A stretch of DNA of 64,000 bases from Channallabes apus (lineage: Eukaryota > Chordata > Actinopteri > Siluriformes > Clariidae). Positions 38,371 to 51,293 of the stretch are shown here, piece by piece. A program made the position numbers and the translations under genes. The stretch spans positions 15,664,142 through 15,728,141 of the forward strand of contig CM060121.1 in the NCBI GenBank assembly GCA_030522415.1, in the 5' to 3' direction. The notes beneath the pieces were generated by a model. That model searched no databases, had not been told where the DNA came from, and worked only from the letters and a program-made list of their open reading frames with translations. Every line of letters starts with the position of its first letter. Within the stretch, counting starts at the first letter, position 1.

Positions 38371-40631
38371 ACTAGGGCTGAAATAATTTTAAGAAAAATA
38401 CTTTCTTTTGTTCTTTTGAGAAGGTTTTGTTGAAATTGGTGTATTTCCAAATGTCTGGCTTGCTGTGATGCTCTCTCTCTCTTTCTCTCACTCTCTCACA
38501 CACACACACACATACACACACCTGTTTATCAAGCATAATGTGCATCAGTTTTAGATGCCATTTTAATTCTGACCATTTTCACGTCGAACCAGATCTAGTG
38601 TGTTCCTGCAAACCGATGAGGGCGTTCCAGACTTTCAGATTTTTCTTCTTTTTCTTTTTTCCCTTTACACCCTCATTATATTTCAAATACGCATTAAATA
38701 CCTTAGCTATAAAGACATAGCTTTTTTCCCCCTAAACCGCTGCTTATAGTGAGTGTTCTGACTCACACATGCCAGACGAGCTCAGTCAAACGTCTAACAG
38801 GCGACACGAACCGTAAGCCTCCCTGTCCTGAATTTACAGACTGTAGTACAACTGAAAGACTTGGAAGCAAGAACAAACAAAAAGGCACATAAACGAATGG
38901 GGTTTCTATATAAGCCTGGAAAGACGCGCAGGCTGAGATGAGGATAAATGTGATCTGAAATTGAAGAAATGTGCAACCGAGACTATATGGCTGGGCCCGG
39001 CTCCGATATTGTGGCGGTTATGGTCGCCGCCGGCGCACATTTTCTTGCCACGGATCCGAACGTAACCACACGACTTGGACGTGATGTGCCAGACTATGAT
39101 ACACATGCAAATAGCCGTTAAATCAAACAGGCCACACGCGGCACCAGCTGACGAGTGCAGTGATAATGGCGTCTATACAAATCCACCTGTCACAACGCAA
39201 ACATCCCTCTTATTTACCTTAAACCTCTTCATTACTATGATCTCTTTCAAATAGGATTGAATGTGTCAAAAACAGCACCTGCTTGAGGTCCTTTGTAACA
39301 TGCTAATTAAAGCACAACCTGAAGTGAGGAGCATTTGTTTATGAATGTCAGTCGGTTCAGATGCAGGAAAAGCACATATGTAAAACAAACAGTCCTCTTT
39401 GTGTATGAAATACAGTCTTTAATGGCTTCCTCTGGTAGATCCAGAGCTTTTACACTCAGTAATTAAATGTGAACAGTATGTGCATTTACTGAGGATTTTG
39501 TTTTTCTAGAGCATAGAAACATATTTTTAGTCGTATAAAGCCTGATGAGGCACAGCATTAAAGATTTACCTGTTATTTATGCAATTACAGTTTCTATTAA
39601 ACACAGCTCTTCTTAAAAAGGCACATGCTCGGACATTTTCTCACTTGCACTACAATACGTAACTTTAGTCCATACTTAACGACAGTGCACAATTTTGACT
39701 AACTATAACTTCCTCACACACTACTTTAGTGTCGCAGGATCTTAGCCCGAGCTTGAGGCTTGAGTCAAAAAGGTGGACAGCAGTCCATGTCTGCTCCATT
39801 CCCATCCATTCCCAAAATAGTCAATGGACTGAACCATGGATGTGAAAAAACAAAAGGACCTTTAAACATGTGGGGGAATTCGGTCCTGTGAAGACGGAAC
39901 GGAAAGAAGTTCAGGTTTCTTCTCTGATTTATGATCAAAATACACGTACGTCTCTTATCTGTTTAAAGTCCATGGAGCTGAAACACCATTACGAAACCTC
40001 AAATTGTCTTAATAATAGCAGTAAAATAATTATCATTAGCAGTTACACATCAAAAGGTAAACACTGTAATGAAAGATGTGGATCTTTGCAAAGAAAGAAT
40101 TTTGCATGACAAATAGTTTTGTGTGTTTGAATTACTTTTAGCAAAGGGGAAAAATGAATTCGACCTCATACCTGAGAGATTTACTGTGTAGCTGTAATCA
40201 TACAGTAGACACCTAATGATGCAAGAAGTAAGTAGATACCGAGAGTTTGCTGATAAAATATATGAACCAAAATTTGTTCCTGTTATTATGATGAGTGTTT
40301 GTTTCTTCTTTTCACATTGGAACATACAGTACGTATCTTTAAGCAATGCCTAGATATCACAATTCCAAAGACGTTTCTGACTTTTAGGTCGGATTGTTGG
40401 TCTGTTTAAAGATGGACTGCACAGAGACAAACAGCTTGGAATCTTGAAATACTCATTTCTATTGTTAACTGAATTCAATTTCAGTTTAAAGAAAAGCACA
40501 AACCATCAACATCAGAGTCTTGACCTGGTCGACTTGGGCTTTCTGAAAGACGCCTTCAAGCTGTTTGAGAACAACTCTCTTATTTTATAACTAGGCAATT
40601 TGTAGCTCTTAGAGCCTCTAAAGGCTTAAAG

Positions 40632-40707
40632 ATAAAATTATGAGCAAGTAAGATTTAGCCATTACACATTATTACGACGGCTAAATCTTACTTGCTCATA
40701 ATTTTAT
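40632..40707. repeat. 29-bp perfect inverted repeat
   Basis: Arms 40632-40660 and 40679-40707 are exact reverse complements (29 of 29), separated by 18 bp. The left arm starts ataaaattatgagcaagtaa and ends gatttagcc. It could fold into a stable stem-loop. It sits immediately beside a hAT-like MITE but its arms are not that element's ends. Confidence 0.9.
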
Positions 40708-40719
40708 TATATGACTATT

Positions 40720-41107
40720 AGGAATGGGAATCACCAGTTACCACCTGGTACAATATTATTATGATACCTACTGTAGGCAGCAATTCGATTTGAATTGCGA
40801 TTGAGTATTAAGATTTTATCTTGATGAATTTTTTTGTTTTGTTTTCTAAAGATTTTTACAATTCTAAACAAAACGAACATTTCATTTGCTCCGACCACAT
40901 GGGAAGCTGTGCTGCCTGGACTAGTTTAGAGCGCGCCACCTATAGGGTTATAGAGGACCTGCTAAACACTTTACCACTTCAAATGCAAACACATATACAT
41001 TAAAGCAAATTAGGTAAAAAGTGAATTATGATTTTGGAGTGCATGAATTGCCACACAAAACAGACCTGAATCGATAACTAAATAGATTTTTTTCCCTCCA
41101 TCTCTAA
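40720..41107 (+). mobile_element. hAT-like MITE, copy 4
   Basis: Begins aggaatgggaatcaccag and ends ccctccatctctaa, with cagcaattcgatttgaattg, gcgcgccacctatagggtta and gcatgaattgccacacaaaa inside. Flanks tgactatt and taactatg agree at six of eight positions. A perfect 29-bp inverted repeat ends 13 bp before it. Confidence 0.7.
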
Positions 41108-41115
41108 TAACTATG

Positions 41116-44100
41116 TATTTCTAGTACGTCTGCATATATTCCAATTTAAAACTGGCATAACTTTTTGTCTTTTCCTATTTTCAATTTGAAATAATGAAAA
41201 CCTCAGTCCAGATAAAGTCTATGGAACATGTTGTAAATACAGAGCGTTATCTGCAATCTAAGATCCCATTAAAAAAAAAATAATAATAATAATAAAATGT
41301 TTCTAAATTGTCATCAAAATACATCAAGCGATCATATGTGTTATCTACGCGTCAAGTGTCAAGTCTGGTCCATCAGCTTGGCCGATCAGGATGAAGACCT
41401 CGAGTCATCTGCCAACTCAATTAAACAGGCCGTGCGTGTGTATGCGTGCGGGTGTATTTTCTCCTTACCCTGCACTTACAATATTAATGCTTAAAAAAGA
41501 GACAAGACACCATCTCGCAAGTGTCTGCCAGCTTCCGCATGGAAATGAACGAGCTGGAAACGCGGCTTGGCATTCGACGCTGACCGAGCATTTGTGTTAT
41601 TTTGTCGCCGTTGGTTAAATTCCGGTTCCAATTAATAAGAACAGAAATACACCCAAACACCTACAAATAAATGCAGCTAAATTACAACTTGGCCAGGAAA
41701 AAGAAGGCAAAAAAAAAAAAAAAAAAAAAAAAAGAGAAGCGTGTTCGGCTCCCGAGCATGAATCCTGAATAATGGAAGTGTGCAATTTCACAGCCTGGGT
41801 ATTAAAAAAAAATCTTGTGTGGACAAACTCATTAGCTAATATATTTTCCTGGCATATAATATTTAAAATCCATATGCAGAGAGAAAACTGGAAAGAGACA
41901 AGGCTCTCGTCTTAACCCATACTACTGATGAAGTGAATGTAATCTTCGTCATCCGTTACTTTACATAAGTTTCCATATCATTTTAAATAATAGTCTCGGT
42001 TGAGGAATATGTAACTATTTTTTTTCAAGGTCAAAATACACCACGTATTTCATTTATTTTAAAAAGGTATAAGATGCACAGATAAAAATCATGATATCGA
42101 AAAGTTTTTTTTTTTTTTCACTGTTAAATCAAACGACATAATAAGGGGTGGCGAATAAGATCAGGCCATTTGTCAGCCCTGTCACCTGTTTTACACTGGC
42201 TGCTCATGCAAACCACTCCGGCTTTACATTTGCATGAGCAGCCACATAACTTTACCTGGATTATCAAGAGTGTGCTACAATGCTGATCGGAATTTGCTTA
42301 ACAATGAGGCAAATAGAACTGTGTCTCCACGTGTCACACCAGAACATACCGAATGACCCTGAACCTACGGCAGAACGTCACAGCGTTTCAATGTTATGTA
42401 TTTAAAAAAATAATAATTAAAGAAGGAAAGTTCATAAATAAATGAGGTGCACGCTTGTTACTAATGAGGAGCTGCACTATTTTAGAGGAGGCAGAAACAG
42501 CTTTGTTCTCTTGCTTTGTCCTGCTTCTCAGAGCAGAGGCCTAAACACAATTCAGTGGACTGAGCCAAGAACCAAATTAACTCTTTATGCCAGGCTTTCT
42601 GGCTGACGAGAGTTTAACGCGGATACACCGAGGAGCCCAGAAACCTGTAAAAGGTTATACTGTTCACTCAGCACATGGCTTACAAAATACACAAAGAAAT
42701 GTAATTTAACTCTATTTTGACAAACAAAAAAAGTTTAGCGGAGTCTAAAATCTTAGTGCACTGTTGGAAAGGCTGGAACTTCAAAGCAGAATTTGCACAT
42801 TAAGGTAGCGTTCATAGCACTGATCTCCATCATGTTTAAATCCCTACACTTTTTTTTATGGTAAAGCTTTACAGGACTGTACTGCATGCGCATTGATTTG
42901 AATAAAATCTACTCTCTATTTCATTTCTAGCGGGCTCACCTCTATTGTGGCCACTTCTATTTGTATAGCTGGACTTTGCTGTATCCCTGACGTCATATTC
43001 TGAGTGGTCAAAAGACTTACTGGAACATTTACCGAGTTTCAGTTTCGGGAAAAATAATCAGGCATAAATCTACATTCTTATCAAAGTAATCCTTGACTTT
43101 AGGCAACATAGCTCATTAATGCAATACGGTGTTTATTTGGCATAAGTTGTGCTAGACTATTCATATGTCATGCATTAAAATTCAAACAGACTTCATCAAA
43201 ATGCACAACCAGGCCAGTTCAACTCTGCGTCCTGGTTTGATTGATATTTATACTTCTAAAAATATTTTTTATTTCCGCAAATAGGCTTATCCGAGTGCAT
43301 AATGTTGCGTGTCCAGGTCGAAGTTATTGCATGAGAATATCAGTTCATCAATTACATGACATTAATTTACTAAACGCTGAATGTGTTATAGTGGCTCGCA
43401 CTGGAGTGGATCTGTCTCTTCGAGGAAAAAAACAACAACCTTTGCATCTGGGAAGGCCGCTTGGCATTAGATCCCCTTGAGGGATTAAAGACTTCAAGAG
43501 CGCTTCACTCTTCCCGCTCTTGACGCAGACGCACATCGCATTAATATCATGAAACCCATCTATCAAAAAGACGAAAAAAAAGCTCCATCGCTAACTTATA
43601 TTTTCTTCTGGCAGCATTTACTAAAGAACAACAAAACTTAAGCGGAGAAAACCTGAACGCGGGCTGGTTCTCATCAAACACTCCATGAAAGAAAGAAAGA
43701 AAGTAAGAAAAAAAACCTCATTTAAATGTTTTCCACATTTCCACAATGTTTTTTTTACACTAAGACTGTGCGCCCCGAGAAGGGCCTATAAAACTGCAGC
43801 GCATTAATTTACTGCCTTTCAAATGAACGCTGAATAATGTCGATTTTGTCAAAAGGGTGAGCTAATGACAAAGCACGAAGCAATAAATTTTCGGTTTTAA
43901 GAACTTGCATCCTTACATACATCGGAGGTTAATTTGATACAGATCGATGCTCCACCCAAACCCGAGAGACTGGCAAGGTCTGTTAATGGAAAAGCTGTTG
44001 GAGCAAAACTGAAATTTGTCCTGCTGGAAGGCCTGCGGAGATTACTGCAAAAAAACATTGGCAGAACTAAAACTCACTGGCTTGGGAGAAAGAATGTACG

Positions 44101-44600
44101 CACCCGTATTTATGAAGCACATCATTAAAAATGACAACACAGAAGCTGCGCTGCATGTGAATTTATTGGTGTGGACTGATGGAGTCCCGCAGTTTCCAGC
44201 AGCAGAAGGGAAAGTGGCTGTTCGGAAAAGGCGAGAGAACTTTGTCTCTTTGTGCGAGTCCTGCCTGAGCCTGGCGTGTATTGTGTATTGCACCTGCGTA
44301 CTAACAAGTAAAAGGATAAAGTACTTTAAACTCGTATTTTCAGACTTAAATGACAAAGAATGTGTTCTAGCTAGAATGATGAGATGTACTATAGATTTAA
44401 AACCTGCTCGAGTTTATCTCTGACCGGCTTGTGGTTTTCCCACATCACTGCATGGGCCGACTCGAGCTCGGAGTGGCCCGCTGTGCATCCCTGACTCTGA
44501 CCCTCACCTCCTATGAGGAGGACTTTGCTCTCTGACCCCACAATCACACAGAGAGAGACTGTGCCAGAAAAAAAAAACAGTAAAAATTAATATGCTACAG
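41116..44600. other. Noncoding sequence
   Basis: Mostly unique DNA with poly-A at 41710-41733 and the octamer hairpin at 42197. 43745-43960 (cattaatttactgcctttca, taatgtcgattttgtcaaaa, gagctaatgacaaagcacga) resembles conserved noncoding DNA in composition. Open frames at 43934-44423 are unrecognised and overlap on both strands. Confidence 0.5.
42197..42244. repeat. 16-bp perfect inverted repeat with octamer motifs
   Basis: Arms tggctgctcatgcaaa (42197-42212) and tttgcatgagcagcca (42229-42244) are exact complements with a 16-nt spacer. Each arm holds an ATGCAAA octamer-type POU factor motif. Confidence 0.85.
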
Positions 44601-44605
44601 TATGT

Positions 44606-44965
44606 ATACAGTACCAGTCAAAAAATTTGATTTTTTTTTTCCTTCTACATTCTAGAACAATACTGAACTTTTTCAAAAACTATGAAAACAACACATATGG
44701 CTTCAGATAGTTATGTAACAACAATAACTTCAACATTCAGTTGCTATTTTAGGACCTGAAGGTCTGATGATCTGGAATAGTTCTTACAAGAACTTTATCA
44801 TCATATCATTCATTTAGAGTTACCAGTCTCAAAAATCACCAATTTAACAAGCATCACTTCAGATTAGAGCCATTATAAAGGCTTTACAGATCTGTTCAAA
44901 GGAGTTCATTGCATTTTTTGTATGCATTCAGCATTGCTTTAAACTTTTGACCGGTAATGTATATG
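44606..44965 (+). mobile_element. Tc1-derived MITE, copy 1
   Basis: Terminal repeats cagtaccagtcaaaaaattt and aaacttttgaccggtaatgt. Interior carries ctacattctagaacaatact and aaaactatgaaaacaacaca, known to me from a very common fish Tc1-class MITE. A reverse-orientation relative is at 60272-60690. No ORF. Confidence 0.75.
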
Positions 44966-45218
44966 CATATTTAAAAAAATACCCTCCATTTAAAAAAATA
45001 TATAAAAAACATTCCTGAAAAAAATCTCAGACCAGAAACATGAGCATGCCGAGTCAGTAGGTGGCGCTAGTCCTAGAGCTCAATAATATTATAAAGTAAG
45101 AAATTACACTCCACAAAGTAACATGTGATCTGCAGCCATGATCAACACACTTGAGATGAGACACTCATAACATACGTAGTTTGACGCTATAATTTTACAT
45201 TAAATTGTATACTACTCT

Positions 45219-45312
45219 CACCGGAAACAGGTCCGACTTACTACCGGCAATGCGGACCAAGCTCCGACACCGGTTGTACAGGGACCGGACAGCCCTTAAC
45301 AGGGAATCCGAT
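45219..45312 (-). pseudogene. Non-LTR retrotransposon reverse-transcriptase scrap
   Basis: Minus-strand reading SLLRAVRSLYNRCRSLVRIA followed by GSKSDLFPVRV matches a conserved reverse-transcriptase segment of fish LINE-type elements, just before the palm motif. The match stops after about 31 residues. Clade cannot be decided from so little. It is a dead fragment. Confidence 0.7.
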
Positions 45313-45680
45313 ATCCCATACAGTACGTTTAAAAATATCTGTATACTTGTGGATGGGGCCCGAATGTTTTGCAAGTACAGGCCAGAAATAGTGAGACAGC
45401 AGACTGAGAGAGAAGGGTGTGTGAGCAAGAGTCATGTGCTAGCTCATGGTGGCATGGGGATGCCAGCCCAGACATGTCAGCGTGCCAGCACGGAGAACAC
45501 TCCACTACAAAAAGACAGCAGAGCAAAGCCATGCACGGTCATCTCCTCTGTGTCACAGAGTTTGTCAGACTGGAACACGCTCCTGTCCACACACACACAC
45601 TCACACACACACACGCTTAGAAAAATGAACTGTGTGTGATTACACTTATGTAGAGGTGTTGGCCAAGGAGCAGGTGTGTC

Positions 45681-45682
<2 letters not shown>

Positions 45683-45726
<44 letters not shown>
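45683..45726. repeat. (GT)n microsatellite
   Basis: About 22 GT units; a CA-rich run lies just before, at 45590-45615. Confidence 0.95.
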
Positions 45727-45727
<1 letters not shown>

Positions 45728-46268
45728 ATGTATGTGCTGGCACAGCTAATAGACATGTCTGCACGTCCTTTTCTAGCATTCTGCTGCAGGTCTGTTTTGC
45801 TTTCTCCATAGACACACTCAGATGACTCATAATATTCGATAAAAGTCGAGGACGAAGAACTCATGCAGCAGTCGTGTTGCGCGCACATCTCTACCATCGA
45901 CATACTTCATCTTTTATCGGCTCCCAATGCAATCCATTCTCCCACACCTGCGCAAAGGTGATAGTCTCACTTTTCCGTCTTATCGGCGCGTCCATCGCAG
46001 CACAGTCTCTTCCTTTGTAGAACAAACAATCCGTCCAAGTATCAGTTTAAATCCAAATACCTGAGTGTCAGTCAGCGAAGGTAAACCTGGGTATCAAATG
46101 AAAACAAACTATTCCTCATATCTATCTCCCTATCTATGTCCAATGAAGGTCCTCTTTATATCTGTCTTTAGGGTAAGTGGCGCTGTAAGAACTGTTTTAC
46201 TAAAACACAATAAACACACCGGCTGAAACCATGTGCGTTAATGATGCTAATGAGTTATGTATGTTCGG

Positions 46269-47150
46269 TACATATATAACTGGTATGTCGTAAAACCGAA
46301 GCAGAGCTCAGATTTCGAAGCTTCGCTTTGGTGCCACTGTATGTGAAAAATAAGTTCCTGACTGAGAAAATGCACGTGAGCGTGAGTCATTCATTCATTC
46401 ATTCATTTTCTATACCGCTTAATCCTGTGTTCAGGGTCGCGGGGGGCCTGGAGCCTATCCCAGGAGCCTCAGGGCACGAGGCAGGGTAGCGTGAGTCAGA
46501 AAGCTCCAATAACACAAAATCCAACTAATGTTTGTAGTAACGCAAGCGTCTATGTTGTTTTCACATTCTGACATAAAAGCAGCAGTCGGGAAATGAGCAG
46601 TGATTACACTCGCTCCGACAGAGGCAGGTAGCGCTAGCTTGATAAGTAAAAACGCTTAAATTAAAATGCCTAAAGCTAAGTGTCCTAAAGTGTGTCTGTA
46701 TTTCGCAAAAAGGATTCCGACATCACGACTTGCAACAAATGTCTTTCAATAATTGCGTGCAAAGGGTTAAACACGTGAAACCGAACGAAACATCTGAGGA
46801 CAAACGGGATGAAACTAAAAGCAAAGGGAAGCACCGTGTTTAACAGTTTGTGGACATCAAGTCCACAGTCAGGAGAGGTGTCATGTTTTGCCAAATAAGG
46901 CAAATATGGTCATATTTCTGCAAACGAATTGCGAAGATTTTAAGCTGATTTGTGCCAAGAATATAGAAGAACTACTTTGCTGTTATTGATGTTACATTAT
47001 TCTAGTTGAGTTAAGTAGTACGTAAATTAGTTGTGTTTTGTAACTACTTATATTTATATATAATTTAAATATAGGCACCGGTACTGTTTTAAAAGTATCG
47101 ATTTGGCTCTGGTATGTAAAAAAACTCAAACGATACCCAACCCCAACTAA
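46269..47150 (+). mobile_element. Diverged second copy of the BED-type hAT element
   Basis: Same family and orientation as the element at 4369. Shared blocks include cactcgctccgacag, aaaatgcctaaa before the ORF, aaggattccgacatcacgac, caaatgtctt and caccgtgtttaacag, then the right end aaacgatacccaaccccaac. The BED frame is broken (stop after the degenerate KGLNT region, frameshift before it). The left terminus is eroded, so the start is approximate. The right end lacks a clear target repeat. A SINE fragment sits inside it. Confidence 0.8.
46390..46488 (-). mobile_element. SINE fragment nested in the hAT copy
   Basis: A (cattcatt)n tail, then tctataccgcttaatcctgt, cagggtcgcggggggcctgg and agcctatcccaggagcctca. 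This is the 3' region of a common fish SINE read on the minus strand. A perfect 10-bp direct repeat gcgtgagtca brackets it at 46380-46389 and 46489-46498, the target duplication of a retroposition event. The SINE is 5' truncated. It must be younger than the hAT copy it interrupts. Confidence 0.85.
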
Positions 47151-47154
47151 GGAC

Positions 47155-48046
47155 ACAAAAGTGAACCCCTTCACTTGATTTCAAGCATTTGCATCAGCTC
47201 GTTATTTAAGACCACACAAAAAATAATAAAGAACAACCGAGATCTTCACCACATAAAATAAATAAATAAACAAATATAACTCACACACGCGCACTGATCA
47301 CGAGCCAGGCAGTGATGCGAAAAGATCTTTGAAGCGGTGGCGCGGTGGCGTGGTTTGTAATTATCCCTGTTTACAAATCGGCGTGTTACTATGTGTGAAA
47401 TATCTGCAAGCAATTTGTAGCCGTGGATTGCGCGAAGGCGCAGCGTGCCATCGCGCTGCTTCCCAACGGGCACGTACTGTACGGCACATTCCAACCCCAC
47501 CGCATTATCAGGGACGGCGTTTAAAATCATCCACCACTTTTTTTTCCTTCTTTTTATTGTTATTGATTGCCTGTTGATTGCATTTGTAGTACGTGAGCAA
47601 TTATCCTGAACAGTAATTTCAACATGTTCAATATCACTCGTACCCATTCATCCCTTTCATGGAGATCCATCGATGCTCTAATGCAATGACCTGTATACCT
47701 TTATTATAGTGAAAATATACATTAGTAGCTTAACATGCCCTAGAAATTCAACCAATACCATGCTCTACTATACACCACTACTTATTATTAGATATCACAC
47801 ACACACACACACACCAGATTTTTCTCTTCATCTCACATAACAGAAGGTGAGAAAATGTTGCATTGGGATGCAAATCGAAAGCTACAGCACATAGGAAAAA
47901 ACATTGTGTTATTGTATTATTGTTATTAGTATCTGACAATGTGCATGTATGTGTGTATGAGCACATCAACTTAATCCGTTTTTTTTTTTTCAAAGACAGA
48001 ACACTGCTTTAGATTAAAACACAAATAGAGATATATCAAAAATATA

Positions 48047-48091
<45 letters not shown>

Positions 48092-50960
48092 AGAAATATA
48101 TATATATCCAGATCGAATATGGAAATTGGGAAAAAGAATATATAAACCGTAATACTTCTGCAAACGGTTTTAAAAATGTCATGCTTTTTCAAACCTAATA
48201 CACAAAGACGGACTTGGTAGGAAGGTTTCTTTCAGAATTTCTCGTGATGAGTAAAAGATCACAGTTAAATGGGTAAAGAACCGATGGAAGTCTCATGTGG
48301 TCGAATTTACTGGCTGTTTATTATTCCTCTTCTGGTCGAGTTGCTTTGATGTGCCGATAGCATTGTTATTGTTGCATTATCTGAAATCTCGAGCCTACTT
48401 AACTTGGGTCTGATTTCAACATACCACAAAGTTATCTGCATGGGCCGATGCGCGCGGCTGGCACCACTCTGATTTTCGTGTTCATTGAGATTCAAGCCGA
48501 GGCTTAGCATTGTCAGGCCTATAGAGAACTCTGGTGAGGAGAGAAAACCTTTGAAAACGCAATTAGCTCAGCATGTCGGCACAAATCGCAGGTTTTTATT
48601 CACGCATGAACATGCTACTTTGACATGCCTAAAAAATAAAAAAAAAAGAAAGAAAAAAAGAAAGCTCGAAAACGCAACACTTTGAATGTACACAACAGGG
48701 TCTTTGTTACGAACTCTGGATCCATATAATGTTAAAAAAAAGAAGAAGGCATGCTGGTTGTTGGGTCGGGGTGGTGCGGGGGTTGGGGACGGCAAACGGA
48801 GTATCACATCAAACAAATAGACTCGGCTCCTATGACACTGACCGCCAGTGTTCCTTTCAGTCAGCCGAGCTCTGACATCATCTGACCATTCCACGCTTGC
48901 AGCGCTCCGGCTTTGAATGGACAAAGGGCAGTCCACATTATGTATAAACTGATCCTAGACCTCCTCACCTTAACCAAGCCTGTCACGGATCTTGTTTTAG
49001 GTGTAAAATAATGTGCGTTGTCACATGACAGGTGACACAGGAGCACAAAAGCCTGAAAGTGGAGGGGTATGTGGCTTTTTAAAAGTACAGAAGAAGCTTC
49101 TGCCAAACTTCTGGTATTACTGTAGCTGAGCTCTAGTCTGAGGATATGGTATCAGTCTGGCCTCAAAATATCTGAGGAGACGTGGAGCGATACAGACAGA
49201 AAGAAGAAAAAAAAAGTGTGTAGACAATTCAAGGCGCTTTTTTTTTCTACCGGTGACTGAATGCTGCGAGGATCTGGCCTAAGAAGATGTAAAGGAGTAA
49301 AAAAAATAAATTCTTCCTTTCATTAATACTGCATTTACTGTATGTTGCCATCATTAACATCCCGTCTTGACTTGAAAGTGTCTGAACAAGTGCAGGAGTG
49401 AAGCAGATTTTGTCTACTGACTCAATCCCCCCTCCAGCAGGGTCTAACAACACTTAAATACTTCAGAGCTTAAAAAGTAATGGAATTACGTTCTAGATTT
49501 ACCCCAGGGTGAGAGAGCAAGGGTGAGCGTAATGTTAAAATCAGAGTAAATGTGTCCTGCATGCTATCTGATTTGATGAGGTTTTAGAAAAGTGCAAGTG
49601 CTAACCACGCCCCAACCCTAACCATCATAACCGTCATAATTAATACAACAAAAAAAATTGAGCCATACAAATTGCTACAAATGTCACAAAAGTGTGAGAC
49701 CGTGCTGACTGCATGACAACAGTGTCGCCGTGCTAAACTCCTAAACTGTGGGACCACGCAGGTTCACACAAACAGGGCATTCGCCGAACGCTGAATGCGC
49801 CGCAATCAAAGAAATAAAGGGGCAATCTACCACACAAACAAGAGATTTCCCCATCGCCAGTGCCAACGCAGCCGGGCCCTCCTCTCGCAGAACAAGGGAA
49901 GTACTATTGACTAAATCCCCCTCCTCCTCCTCCTCTCTGCTTCTCTGTCATTCTCCTGCTCTACTATTTTTCTCTCTTCGGTCGGCCCCCTCTGCCAGTC
50001 TGCGAGGCGCTGTGCCAACCCTTTCCACCGCTGGGCACTCTGCCCTGCCCTTTATGCAAATGCTTCAGCGCCGGCCCCAAACTCACAACCCTGTCTGTCT
50101 CCTCCTCTCTCGCGCTTTCTTTCTCTTGTTCTTCTCGCACCCTTTCATTGTCACTCTTCATCACCATCCCCAAGCACTCACCACCATTACTGATCTTCTT
50201 TATCCTCACGCTCGCTCGCTCACTCTTCCTCTTGTCTTTCATTCTCTCTTTTCATTCCCTACATTGTCTTGCCCTAACAAAACCTTTAGATATCGGACTG
50301 TCAGGTCTGCGAAAGTCTTCCCTTTAATAGTGTGTCATTAATGAGCGAGTAATGAGGAACAAAGGCGAAAGATCTACAGGTGTGGCTTGTTAACAAAGAA
50401 AGTGAGAGAGAGAGAGAGAAAGAGAACTAAGAAGCATTCTATGCACCATGGCCCAGACACATAGGGGTCAGCGGTCCCTTTGGAGTGACCCAGAATTCTA
50501 CAGAGGAAACATTGACAGACGTCTGTGCCGGAATTGACCTAGACCCAGGTTCAACCCCAGACAAACAGAGTGAAAGAAAGAGTGGAAATGTAAAGGAAAT
50601 CTCCACCCTGAAAAACAATAAATATATTTAAAGTATATTGAAATATCTGGGAAGCGAACTGCCATTCCTGTGCTAATTTTCCCGCGCAGTTACAGTACAG
50701 CGGCATTTAATGAGAGAAAACATCCATACTGTATGTGTCAATGAGAAATCCCAGGTAGAAGTTGTAAAGACAGCAAATGCTGCAAGTTCCAGAATGCACT
50801 TCACCTAGCTATGATCCCGTTCCACAGCGGTGCTGACTGCAGCATCAGCATGCATCATAAAGCTTTGGAATTTTACCTCCTTGCGTCAGACTAAATGCTA
50901 CTGCATCAATCTCTCTACGCTACAAAAGAACTCTTCCTCGTCCTCTATCAATCTCTCCAC
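47155..50960. other. Noncoding sequence
   Basis: Mostly unique DNA. The 197-codon frame at 49748-50341 is produced by a pyrimidine-rich tract (cctcctcctcctcctctctg) and has Ser/Leu/Pro bias. No exon recognised. Confidence 0.5.
48056..48089. repeat. (TA)n microsatellite
   Basis: TA run with a following partial duplication (ccagaaatatatatatatcc). Confidence 0.9.
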
Positions 50961-50966
50961 ACTACA

Positions 50967-51293
50967 CCCTCATTCTCTATACCGCTTTATCCTGTACAGG
51001 GTCGCAGGAGGCCTGGCACCTATCCCAGGGGACTCGGGGCACTAGATAGGGTACACTCTGGATGGGGTGCCAATTCGTTGCAGAGCACACATACACACAC
51101 ACTCCTACACTCTGGGTAATTTGCAAACTCCAATTAGCCTAATCTGCATGTCTTTGGACTGTGGGAGGGAACCGGAGTACCTTGAGGAAACCCACCGAAC
51201 ACAAAGGAGCAACATGAAAACTCGACAAACACAGACCCGAAGGCTGGTCTTGACCCTGGAGGGGCGAGGTCACAGTGCTAACCATTGAACCAT
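50967..51293 (-). mobile_element. Near full-length tRNA-type SINE
   Basis: On the minus strand it starts with a box A-like ggttagcactgtgacc, has a degenerate box B-like ggtcaagacc, then gttttcatgttgctcctttg, cggttccctcccacagtcca, aagacatgcagattaggcta, attggcaccccatccagagt, cccctgggataggtgccagg and tgtacaggataaagcggtat, ending at the tail. This is a Mermaid/HE1-like fish SINE by recollection. Three short open frames here (50830-51288) are shadows of it. Confidence 0.8.

Noticed and set aside
45205..45639. 144-codon plus-strand frame
   Set aside because: Its first part is the antisense of the LINE reverse-transcriptase scrap; the remainder has no motif.
49748..50341. 197-codon plus-strand open frame
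   Set aside because: Lies in a pyrimidine-rich tract with Ser/Leu/Pro bias and has no recognisable motif or splice context.
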